64,000 nt of DNA from Atopsyche davidsoni (lineage: Eukaryota; Arthropoda; Insecta; Trichoptera; Hydrobiosidae), in assembly GCA_022113835.1 (NCBI GenBank), contig JAILWY010000001.1:12454501-12518500 (forward strand), written 5' to 3'. Each line of letters starts with the position of its first letter. The first letter of the stretch is position 1. The notes beneath the pieces are model-generated. The model ran no database searches. It was given only the letters and a program-made list of their open reading frames with translations, and was not told where the DNA came from. Made by a program: the position numbers and the translations under genes. Positions 50,201 through 59,460 of the stretch are shown here, one piece after another.

Positions 50201-53200
50201 ATTAATAAAATTTACCATGACAAAAAAATGCGTATTTTTACTTTCACGTGTAAACTAATTGTTATTTAACATTTTCAGCATAAAATACGACCAAATTACC
50301 ACTTATAATAATTAATATTTTTGAGTAAAATACTTTGAGTGATTTTCCACATGTTCGTTTTTATTTGTGACCGGTTTCGCCAACCTTTCACGCCAAGCAT
50401 TATCAAACAGTCAGTTTGATAATGATCTCATAATAAATCTCATAAATTATGATAACTCAAAAATATTAAAATGGAATTCCACCAAGTACTCTCTGTCAAA
50501 AATATTGAATTACTTATAATAATTAATATCAAATATATTCAAATGACACGAATATGAATACAAATTCATCGAATACCGAGCCTCTCAAAATATCCGCTAT
50601 GGAATTACATTTCAACGTCCACGTTTGAAAATCTGCGCCGCGGCTCCTGTTGCAAGAGTGAGCTTGATCCGAAACTCTCCGGTGCTTTATCTTGCGAACT
50701 TGCGCTAACAAATCCATAATATAAAATAGAAAGAGAAAGTCGGCCGCGTCTGCCCGTCGATACGCCGAGCCCCTCCCGAGCGAGCAGACATCGGCGGCGC
50801 GGACAAAGCGCCGTCCCGTCCGACTCTCCGCTATTAACTTCGCCTTATATTTCATACAACAACAAAAAAAAACACTGTTCGAATCCCCGCCGCGTACATT
50901 CTCCATTGCGCGTCGACACATTCCGCGCAAAATGAGACAATCGCGACGATTAGCCCGCGACGGCCGGCCGAAAGCTCCGTTTGAAAAAAATAAATAAACC
51001 CGCTCCGAGCCTCGCTGGTAACTTCGAGCCAATTGACAAAATTAAACAAAATACTGTATTTATTCAATTAATATTTCAATAGAGCTCTAAATTAAAAGTT
51101 TAAACACTTGTTTAAAATGAGTAGTTTAATTAAAAGCGCCCGCCTGCGGGCCTCGCCCCCCCCCCCACCCCCCTGCACCCCCCTCGGCAGGCCCCGCGCA
51201 CCCCCCCCCCTCTTCCCACCCCTTCCCACCCCCGCCGGAGGGTTAACAGCCCCAGTTGAGACGCGGCGCAGGATAACCTTCCTTTCATTTATTTCAATTG
51301 GGAATTGTATACTCAAAAAAGAGATTGCAATCGAGAATACCAAGTAAAGGCAATATAAAAAAAAATATCATCCGAGTGTTGGTTCCAACGCATGTAAGAT
51401 TAATAAATGCTTTTTTTTTTTTTCAGAAGTAAAAATTGCACAAAGCTCTGTGCGTGCGTTGGTTTTGCCGCACCGTGCAGTCCGTGTACACTATTTCGCT
51501 TTAAAAACTCCACGCCAGCTCGCAGCAGAGATTCACAAGCGTAACCGAAAAAAAAAACGGTTAGAACTTTGTATGCTAATTAGAGAAAATAAAATAGCCC
51601 CAACATACGGGGGGCTGGTGACGGTTGAACCTCAAAAGTGTGATAAAAATCTTGCTGTTGACTGCGAAAGACAATAACATTTAAATATATGGACTAATTT
51701 TAAAAACATAAAATACGTATGGCATAATAAACATTTCTAAAAAATATATATCAAAATACAGCAAAACAATTTGATCAATCAGTTCCATTAACATTTTTAT
51801 TTTACTTCAAAAGTGTATACTAATTTTATTATAATCTTGAATATTTATAATTAGTATTGTTAACAACTTATTCATTAGATTATTTTAACTCGGTAAAATA
51901 ATTATTAAAATTACCATTTTTGTTATAATTCGATTCAAATAAAATAATTGAATCTGAATCATAAATTACGAAAAACGCGATCAACCAAAACTGAAAAAAT
52001 ATTTTACAGTTAAAATAGAAAGTTAAAGAAAACGCGACGTAACGAATTAAATGCAATAATAATTCGAAATTGGATAACTGTCTTTTGTATTGCGGTAACT
52101 ATCTCGGAACGGAAACTATGCATCTTGTCATGCAGTTGCTTCTTAGGTTCCCAAGACTTGGTAGTTTACTTCTATATTTCGGCTTCGATTGGAAGATGAC
52201 CACGAATCCACTTGCTTTGTCAAAAAATGACTTTCAAGTCGTTAGTTGTATACTTTTCAAATATCCAAAAATATATTACGAATCTGTTTCATGACTGACA
52301 ATTTCTTTGTTAGGATAATTCTGTATCGCCAATTCCTCATTTTCTCGTCATTGTGATTGATTTTAGGCCCATTCTCATAACTAAAAACCCTCGTACTTGA
52401 ACTTGAATGATCGTAATCTCCCAAGAAATTTAGCTATTCATATTCTTTAGCTGAAAGTCACAAAATCGCCGACCAACCAACAAAGCTACACACTGAACAA
52501 TTTTTCGCCCGCTTGGGGGTTGTTGTGACGTCTGTGGGCGCTTTTTACTTTTGTATCCGAAAGTTTTAACTTTTAAAAAAGCATTTATAACTGGAATAGC
52601 TTTCTTGACATTGGCTTTTTTTTGCGGATGTCTCTTGAAATACGTTACAAAAATATTAAATTAATATCAACGGCTGTGAAGCCTTCTCAGTCGGGCAAGT
52701 TTTCGGGCAATAAATAAACTACATATACCGAATGTTTCCTCCAAAAATGGGGGCACTCGTAATGAAACTGAAATGGATTCAGAATTTCCATGACGCCGCC
52801 CTCGCCGCCCTCCCCCGGCCGCCCTCCCCTAACCGCTCCACCCCCAGCATAACTACGAAAACCGTTTTCACGGTTGCATAGGCAACTCATTTATTGCCGC
52901 TGTTACACTGGATACTGATGTACGGGAGAATTGTGATGAGCAAGACAAAATGCCGGCTTAATGATCGGGCGTCCTGCGGGAGCGGATGGAATATATTTAT
53001 CCGATGCCGAAACGGCCATGTTGGATCAGCAGCATCTCCAATAATACTAAATATTTTCCTAGCCAAAATAATTCCTAGTTTCATGCTGCGAGCGAAATGC
53101 TCCCTTGCCGCTTCGCTGATTTGATCTTATCGTACAGTTGAATTTTTCAAATTCAAATCCTTTAAATACTTGGCTACTCGGCTACATGTTCTAATGCTAA

Positions 53201-56200
53201 ATTTATACAATAATTAAAAAAAAATCCACTGTGAGCAATACAAAAAAAATGTTTTATACTTAGAAAAAAAAACACGTGGAGTTATTATCATTATATCGTG
53301 TACAAGGTTTTGACCAGGTGTATGTTCATTACGAAACGTCCATTTATTTACAAGTAAACGTAACTTAGAAACACGAACGTATGCTTTTAAATTAAATTTA
53401 AACTATATACAATATGGTAAAATCGCCCAACTATGCCTGAAACAAAAACATTGAACGCCATTTATTTTCCTGAAGCTAATGAAATAATATCGATTTATTT
53501 TTATAACGATTCATTCGAGCTTAAAATTGTGACCTTCACACACGGTGAAAGTATTGAACCAAGTATTTTTTTTAATTCGTGGGATAGAGCAGGATATTAA
53601 TGAATTTAATCACACTAAAGTATTATAAAAATAATCTTATATAAAAAATAACAGTTGAATCAAATACATGATAATTTAGATTTTTCAAAATGAATTTCCT
53701 AAAATTGTCAATACGTTTTGAGTAGATGTGTTTTATATTTTATAGTATCGCGACCAATGCAGTTTCTTTAAAATATGTAATAACTGTTCATAATGAATCT
53801 ATAAATTAGAATATCGTCGTTTCAATCGTTCAAAGCCCGAGCGAGTGTAGTCTCGTTCAGGCTTCAGAAAACCACTAATCACCCGTTTCCACAAAGCGTA
53901 TAGTGAATGAAGTCAATGAATGATTAATATTGTGGAATGAAGGCACACATGACGCACGTGTGTCCGCCGCAAAACCGACACCCGAGGACCAATCAACTGG
54001 TAGTCCCGGGACAGTGTCCAGCGTGAAGAGGACGCCATGTGCACAATATAAGCACAAACAAACCGCAAGGAGACAGCCCGGCGCCCGGATTATGCAAAAT
54101 TCAACCGTTCACGGGGCATTATGCTCAACAGGATCGGACTGGGAGGCGTCATATGCCTGCAGGCACTGATGGTGAGTGCCGTAACTTGGTGCCATGAGGG
54201 ATCTTCGACAAGGGCGAAGTGGGTGCCGGCCCAGTCTGGGATACAAGACGAGATGAAAACGGGAATCAAACTGGCGATCGACAGCAATGCATGCACAACT
54301 AGCATTTTCCAATCAAATAGATGTGTTAACCCGATGTAAATATTCGTAGTAGGACAATAATGCTGAAAGATTGCAAACATCTTACATCAAAATCCCCTTC
54401 AACACATCCTACATTTCATTAAAACTAGCATTTTGAATTTTTACATATTATGCATGTACTACAAAGATGCCCAGGCGTAGACCAAAATTGCTAGAAAACT
54501 TGTACTAGTATTTCAATTAAATACATAAAGTCATGCAGAACCGTCCCCGGTTTGGCGCACAACACAAGACGGCATTTTGATACACAGGAACTCGTTTGGC
54601 GCGTATCGTTAAAATTAAAGAAACCGAAATTTAAAAAAAACAAAAAAAAAATTTAGGCAATCAGGCAGACGATGTTAAGGGCAATAATGGGGTCTCTCAA
54701 ATAACAATCGATGTCCATAAGCATTTGAATTATCCGTAGTGAGGCTGCGCCTCGCCCCGGCCGGGCAGAGCTTTGACGAAGCCCGGCCGAGGAGAAATGA
54801 AGTTTCTCCTAATACGGCTCCCGATCGCATTATTTGCGGTTAAGGTAATGGCTCGAGTAATGTTCATTCAAGATATCAGTCAATGAATAAAAAAAAAAAC
54901 GAGAAAAAAGACGTATCGTATTTGATAAACATGTGTAGAAAAAACACGCCATGCTTGTTTATTCCGGCGTCAAATTCGTGCTCTTTTTATTCCGGTATTT
55001 TTTTATTGGACAACCTACTGCATATTCATTTTGTAACTTGCATAATAACGACTATTATGTATTATTATTGTAATACCTAGCATGACCTTTCAATTTATCA
55101 CTGCGGTGTAGTATTTTTACATTAATTGATACGTATCGGTTCAGCATACGCTGCTGTTGAATATTTTTTGATTATCCTTACATACACATTGCATTGTCAA
55201 GCACAATTAGTACTTCATAGTATAATTATTAAGAGAGCTAAATGTTAGCTTTTCTTAGAATATCCGTGAAATAAAATCAGCAAAAATGAAAACCGTCGAC
55301 TAACAATACGAAGAATTTTTTCGTGATTTTTTTAAACTCTACACCCGCAACGACAGATTTGCAATCGCCATAGATAGCGTCCCTTTTAGGGTTGTCCCGT
55401 TAAGTGTTTTGGCCTGAGTAAACAACGCGAAAGAGGACGCTATTGGCTAATAGCAAGTCGTGTCGCGACGAGTGGAGAGGACTTGGTGTAAACTTGACAG
55501 ATAAGAGCTCTCAGATCCGCGAATTGTTTTGTTCTATATCTTTAATGTTTATCCTTATTTGTAAAAAAAAAATTTACAAATATTCTTCCCTACACAAACT
55601 TAACAACTAAGTTAGCGAAATCCGTGTACGCTACCGCTTAAGCTACATCTTGTAAGCCCCACAAGCTGCGCACAGGGTCAGGCTCATACCGTATTGTAAC
55701 CCTAAGAACTATTGTAAATTTATTAAAAAAAAATAATGAAGAATCTTGTAATTTAATTGTTTTTTTTTTTGCGCGAATTCCGCAGCCCACGAGCGGCCGA
55801 GTGACTCCATCGGTCGGATCCCGATCCAAAGTTAGTTAGAATCTGCAAAGCACGGTTTTCGACTACGCTCCCCGCATTGTGCTGTATCAAGAGTTAAAAT
55901 ATATATAATTTATTCCAAAAGTTTTGCAATGCACGGCCCGATACAAGAGCGGCTGACAATTAAGATTTATGAACATATTATTTTGTTCATCAAAATAAGC
56001 CTGCGGGCATTTTCTTGGGTAATCTGGCAATTAATTAAAAACAAACTTAAACGAGAATTACGGGTTTAATCCGAGTCCGGCTGGAGCCAGGCGCGTATTC
56101 AAATCGTTGTCGGACGATTTATTTGCTTATTTGCAACAAAAATAAAGTATGCAACGATGGAACCGCAGACGAAGATTGGCTATTGTCGAGCTCGCGACTC

Positions 56201-58234
56201 GTGCTCCGCGGGAGGAGCACGAGTCCCCACCCGATCTCCCGCTGAAGGGTTGTCGACAAACAAAGCCACCCCCCGTGTTCTCGCGAATGACCTCGGCATC
56301 TGCCCGTGGGGTAAACGATCCACGAAGCCAAAAATAACCATGGATTTACTAATTTCAAGGCCACCTGCAACTTTGTCAGGGGACTCCACCTGTCCTCGCG
56401 AAGAAGCGACACCCTGTCCCTAGCGCTATCGAAACGATCGCGGGACAAGCTTCGAAGTTAGAAATCTACACAACCTCCGGGACTAGAAAACGAGGGGTCA
56501 GTTCCACAAAGGCCCGTCGAATACAAGTTACAACAAAACAAAAAGTTACAAAAATACTAAGTAAATACTTTTGTGATTTTTCCACGTGTAAAATTTTATG
56601 GGCGACCGGTTTTGCCAACCTTTCCCGGTGGCACTATAGAGCATTCGTTTTGGAATGCCAGCGGGAAAGGCTAGCGAAACTGGTCATCGATAAAACCAAA
56701 CATGAGGAAAAATCACAAAAATATTTGTCCACGCATTATTTTATTTGTTAGTAAAAAAATATATTAAGTATTTCAACGAGAGGGAAGTAATAATAAATCC
56801 CAGGGGGGAGCGAGTCCCGAGGCTTCCGATCGTGGGAAAACGTATTTCCCGGACGAAATGAACTCGGAATGAAAATAATATGGTATTTTTGTATCGATCT
56901 CTTCTCCCCTTCCCGAACGCGTTACCAAATATTTTCGGAACGAAAGAGCTCGGAGGAATGACGTTACGGTCGAGAACCAGTTTTGGATACAAAACACATC
57001 GAAATATAAGCCAGCTCGATAAAACGAGTTTCATCGCTTCGGTGATTCACCGCTCGGAGATACGATAAATATTTTTCAAAACCGAAACAACGTCTCGCTC
57101 GGCGCGCTCGAGAATACACAACACTAGGTTCGGGCTATTTTTTAACGCTCCGAGTCCGGCCGGAGAACATCGGCGAGAATATATTTTTTAATAAAATCAA
57201 TGGAGCGGGAGGGACGCCGAGCCTCGCGGGTCGCGCGCCTTCGGGCTCGCTCGCTACAAAATCACTACTCATAGGTGAAAGTTGAAATTCTCAACTTCCT
57301 CGGCGGCGGCGGCGGCGGCGACGGAACCGACGTCACGCCGACGCGAGACGGGAGGGCGCGAGAAACCGGAGACGAGCGAACTTCCGCGCGTCCGAAGGGT
57401 CAACGGCTATTCGCATTATTTATCAGCGGCTCGTGTCAACGAACCGATATCAATGTCAACGCGCCGGCGAGCGGCGACGCGAGGGCTCGGTTGTAAATAA
57501 ATACACCGGCGGCACATGGCGGCGCGTCCTTTGTTTCGGTCGCGGGCTCCGGCGGCTCGCGGAGGTCGGGCCTCCGAGGAGGGACGGCCGCGCCGAGACG
57601 CCTCGGGGAGGAGCCGCGGAGCCGAGGAGCCGAGGAGCCGAGGGCCCTCGGGAGGGAGGCAGCGCGGCGGCCGCCGGAGCGCGCACTCAAAAGAGAAGGT
57701 TCCGGCCCGGCCGAGGGCGATCCGACAAGACCGCCTTGAAACGATCGCCGGGATACTTTCGAAAACTCCGAGAGCGGCGGCGCTCCAGCCTCGGGGAGCT
57801 CGCGCGCGGGGCGGAAGGCGCGAAACCGAGGCGAGGCGCGAGGCGCGAGACGCGGGATCGATAGCGGCACGTACCGTGGGGGAGGGCGCGGAGTGCAGCG
57901 CCAGGGGCGACTGGTGCAGCGCGTCCACGCCGGCGGAGTACCACCAGTGCGGCGCGTCCCCCGGGGCGGCGCGCGCCAGGCCGCCCATCCCCAGCCGGTA
58001 GTCGTAGGCCGCCGGCGGCGAGGCCGGCGGCTGCTGGAAGCCGCTGGCCATCTTGTTGTAGCTGAAGAGCTGGTGCGTGGCGGCGGCCGCGGAGCGCGCG
58101 GCCAGCTGCTCGTCCTGGTGCGCGGCCAGCTGGTGCCCGAGCAGCGCCTGCTGCTGCAGCTGCTCGCCGCCCGGCCACCACGAGGCCTCCTCGCGCGCGC
58201 CCCACGCGCCCCGGCCGGTGCCCTCGCCCGCCAT
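41177..58234 (-). CDS. Dsp1: Dsp1 / HMGB-family chromatin protein (gene span)
   Basis: Five - strand exons (58234-57875, 44378-43863, 43446-43283, 41969-41795, 41269-41177) join in frame to 435 residues. Residues 1-120 carry [19 protein letters not shown] and HWWYSAG, as in Drosophila Dorsal switch protein 1. Residues 121-235 are a glutamine-rich tract. HMG box A starts at about 250 ([12 protein letters not shown]) and HMG box B at about 339 ([15 protein letters not shown]). The last 15 residues are acidic ([14 protein letters not shown]). HMG boxes bind and bend DNA; Dsp1 is a corepressor with Dorsal and helps recruit Polycomb proteins in flies. Unlike the fly protein, which to my recollection has a longer C-terminal extension, this one ends soon after box B in a short HMGB-like acidic tail. 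Additional or alternative exons cannot be excluded. Confidence 0.95.
41270..41794 (-). other. Dsp1: Dsp1 intron 4
   Basis: 525-nt intron with donor GTCAGT and acceptor tgtgtgtag. Nothing else is recognisable. Confidence 0.85.
41795..41969 (-). CDS. Dsp1: Dsp1 exon 4, HMG box B
   Basis: The acceptor is tctgtatgcag and the donor GTCAGT. It encodes [34 protein letters not shown] and [15 protein letters not shown], a complete box B core with the intercalating Phe/Trp residues. Confidence 0.97.
41970..43282 (-). other. Dsp1: Dsp1 intron 3
   Basis: 1.3-kb AT-rich intron between the two HMG-box exons. No repeat family or reading frame of note is seen. Confidence 0.85.
43283..43446 (-). CDS. Dsp1: Dsp1 exon 3, end of box A and linker
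   Basis: The acceptor is ctctttattttcag and the donor GTGAGT. It encodes [20 protein letters not shown], the rest of box A, then the basic linker [19 protein letters not shown]. It ends two bases into a Leu codon that the next exon completes. RGRKRK is a likely nuclear localisation signal. Confidence 0.96.
43447..43862 (-). other. Dsp1: Dsp1 intron 2
   Basis: 416-nt intron with donor GTTAGT and acceptor ttattttcag. It interrupts HMG box A after CAERWK. Confidence 0.85.
43863..44378 (-). CDS. Dsp1: Dsp1 exon 2, poly-Q and HMG box A
   Basis: The acceptor is cctttgttacag and the donor GTTAGT. 172 codons in phase 0 start [13 protein letters not shown], followed by about 100 residues of [12 protein letters not shown] sequence. 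Then [20 protein letters not shown] opens HMG box A and the exon ends CAERWK. An internal in-frame Met (ATG at 44018) just before box A could start a shorter HMGB-like isoform. The frame is also open upstream of the acceptor to an ATG at 44423. Confidence 0.93.
44090..44375 (-). repeat. Dsp1: CAG/CAA-rich repeat coding the Dsp1 glutamine tract
   Basis: On the - strand the sequence is mostly CAG triplets interrupted by CTG, TTG and TCA. It yields a regular QSQQQQQLQ pattern over about 95 residues. Leu and Ser interruptions recur every six to eight residues. Confidence 0.9.
45513..45545. repeat. Pentamer tandem repeat (aggcg)n
   Basis: Six perfect copies of aggcg plus a partial copy, in the GC-rich block of Dsp1 intron 1 near 45.5 kb. 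Confidence 0.95.
47569..47902 (+). mobile_element. Non-autonomous Helitron, complete copy
   Basis: It starts TCTACTATAATAATAG after A at 47568. It ends with the perfect hairpin cgtcat-ttt-atgacg, then ggctacattgctag, followed by T. The length is 334 bp. It lies in Dsp1 intron 1 and shares nearly all its sequence with the copies at 6077 and 9792. It has no transposase and would be mobilised in trans. Confidence 0.92.
48384..48422. repeat. Heptamer tandem repeat (ggactcg)n
   Basis: Five perfect copies of ggactcg plus a partial sixth, with no interruptions. The perfection suggests recent expansion and likely length polymorphism. Confidence 0.95.
50301..50529 (-). mobile_element. MITE-like inverted-repeat element, family 1, flanked by 18-bp direct repeats
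   Basis: It contains gtgattttccacatgttcgt, gaccggtttcgccaaccttt, a central inverted pair (cattatcaaac / gtttgataatg) and ccaagtactctctgtc. It is the inverted relative of 35384-35612. The boundaries are marked by a perfect 18-bp direct repeat, acttataataattaatat, at 50301-50318 and 50512-50529. Confidence 0.7.
51150..51238 (-). repeat. C-rich low-complexity tract
   Basis: Long C runs (ccccccccccacccccc type) within Dsp1 intron 1. On the - strand, which is sense for Dsp1, this is a G-rich tract. Confidence 0.8.
54121..54339 (+). CDS. Hypothetical 72-residue secreted-like ORF
   Basis: The frame begins [20 protein letters not shown], which resembles a signal peptide, and ends [21 protein letters not shown]-like motif (ggaccaatcaac) and a TATA-like motif (caatataagc) lie 70-135 bp upstream. 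The sequence ATG|GTGAGT at 54169-54177 could instead be a splice donor after a signal-peptide exon. It is antisense within Dsp1 intron 1. I do not recognise a family and it may be a chance ORF. Confidence 0.2.
   Translation: MLNRIGLGGVICLQALMVSAVTWCHEGSSTRAKWVPAQSGIQDEMKTGIKLAIDSNACTTSIFQSNRCVNPM
55392..55486 (+). repeat. MITE-like family 2, half element
   Basis: The segment ttttggcctgagtaaacaac, gcgaaagaggacgctattgg and caagtcgtgtcgcgacgagt matches the half element at 1497-1575 and part of the 61-kb cluster. Only one arm is recognisable. Confidence 0.6.
56560..56728. mobile_element. MITE-like inverted-repeat element, family 1, symmetrical copy
   Basis: The left arm (acttttgtgatttttccac, then gaccggttttgccaaccttt) is mirrored by the right arm (aaaggctagcgaaactggtc, then ggaaaaatcacaaaaat). 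The arms are about 70 bp each around a short centre holding gcattcgttttggaatgc. It is in Dsp1 intron 1, about 1.1 kb from exon 1. It could fold into a long hairpin if transcribed. Confidence 0.7.
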
Positions 58235-59460
58235 GCTGCGCCGGCGAGAGCCTAGCCCCGCATGGGCTCGGGGGCTCGGGGGGCTCAGCGGGCGCGACGG
58301 AACCCGAGGACGCCGCTTCGGGCGGCTGGCTGGCGCGACCGGCGCGACTACTGCTGGCGCGGGATCGGCGCGGGGAGACTCGCGGGGAAGACGCCACTCG
58401 CGGTCATCTCATCGGAGACGGGCCCGGGACGCTCGCGGGAACCATGCTCGGCGGGTCGGAAGGCGAGCGGCGGCTGCTGGCGGCTGCGGAGCGGCGGACT
58501 CGGCTCGAGACTCGAGACTCGCGCGAGAACGCGAGGACGCGGGGAAGCGGCAACGTCGCACTTCGGGACGCGGCGCGAGTGTACGCTGGCGCCCCCGACA
58601 CGCAGCGGGCCGGCGGCGCGGCTGCCCGGACGCGCCCGAGCGCCCCCGAGCGGCCCCGAGCTCGCCCGAAGCCGCGCGCCCGGTCAATAAGGCGCGAGGC
58701 GGCCCGGCCACCCGCCACCGCCACCCGCCACCCCCGCCCGCCTCCCCGGCTATCGCCTTCGTGTCTGCCCCCCTGCCGCCCCCGCCCCCGCCCTTGCCCC
58801 TCGACATTTACTAATGGATCGCTCCTCGAACATTTTTAAATATTTAATATTTCGTAATAAATAACAAAAACAAAAAGTATCGCCGGGGTCTTCCGAATCG
58901 GTTTTCTGCAGTGCCCCTCGCTCGGGTGCGCGCTGCGGCTCGCGGGGACGAGGACGACGAGCGAGTCCGAGGACTTCCGCGAACAAAGAGCGCGACGGCG
59001 TTATCGCCGAACTTCCTCGCATTGTTTCGAAGATGCAGTCGGTACTCCTGCCCGATAGCGGAGCGCGACGCTTTCCCTGGCCGAAAGTTTTCCCCCTGCG
59101 AGTGAATTGAACTATCGGCACTTCGACCGGAGTCCCGCTCGCGAGGTGGGAGTTGTGCGATTAAAAAATATGCATTCCGAGCACCTTCGGACGGTACCCC
59201 CGGTAAATGCGATGTTCGGATATTTTTTTGAATATTGATAACAAAATTAATTAAATAATGGGAGATTCCTTCGGTTGCAAAGTTTGGGTGATCCAGCGGG
59301 GCGGGCGCCCGGGGGGCGTTCGGATTTAGTAGGGGGCTCCCCCCCCGCCCCCCCGCCCCGCCCCCGCCTCATCAGCCGGGGTTCGGCGCAATTCCGTACG
59401 TAGCATTTACTTCCATACAAAATTTGATATCCCCCCCTCCCCCTCCCCGCTGCGTCCTTC
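57290..59460. promoter_or_regulatory. Dsp1: CpG island covering Dsp1 exon 1 and promoter
   Basis: The stretch is GC-rich with dense CpG and sharply AT-rich flanks. It spans the first coding exon and about 1.2 kb upstream on the - strand, ending in C-rich tracts near 59340-59460. The transcription start should lie upstream of 58263 within it, but no single TATA or initiator stands out. Confidence 0.65.
57875..58234 (-). CDS. Dsp1: Dsp1 exon 1
   Basis: The frame starts at ATG 58234 (context cagcATGG) and runs 120 codons to the donor GTACGT, in phase 0. Motifs [21 protein letters not shown] and APHWWYSAG are the conserved Dsp1 N-terminal blocks. The exon is extremely GC-rich and lies in a CpG island, which produces many long spurious reading frames on both strands. 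A four-codon upstream frame (ATG CGG GGC TAG, 58263-58252) lies 17 nt before the start. Confidence 0.88.

Larger units (their letters stand above)
44379..57874 (-). other. Dsp1: Dsp1 intron 1 (13.5 kb)
   Basis: It holds a Helitron (47569-47902), two family-1 MITEs (50301-50529, 56560-56728), one family-2 half element (55392-55486), GC-rich blocks (45360-45960, 50600-51030, 53830-54340) and tandem repeats at 45513 and 48384. No confident additional exon was found. The block near 45.5 kb could be an alternative 5' region. Confidence 0.75.

Noticed and set aside
50529..51032. 167-codon - strand ORF
   Set aside because: No recognisable domain, odd Cys and Arg runs, and it begins at a MITE boundary. 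The GC-rich block explains the absence of stops.
54090..54380. 96-codon - strand ORF
   Set aside because: Antisense of the signal-peptide-like + strand frame; no motif of its own.
57416..58839. Many long overlapping ORFs on both strands
   Set aside because: Stop codons are rare in this CpG island. Only the - strand frame of Dsp1 exon 1 (57875-58234) carries conserved motifs.
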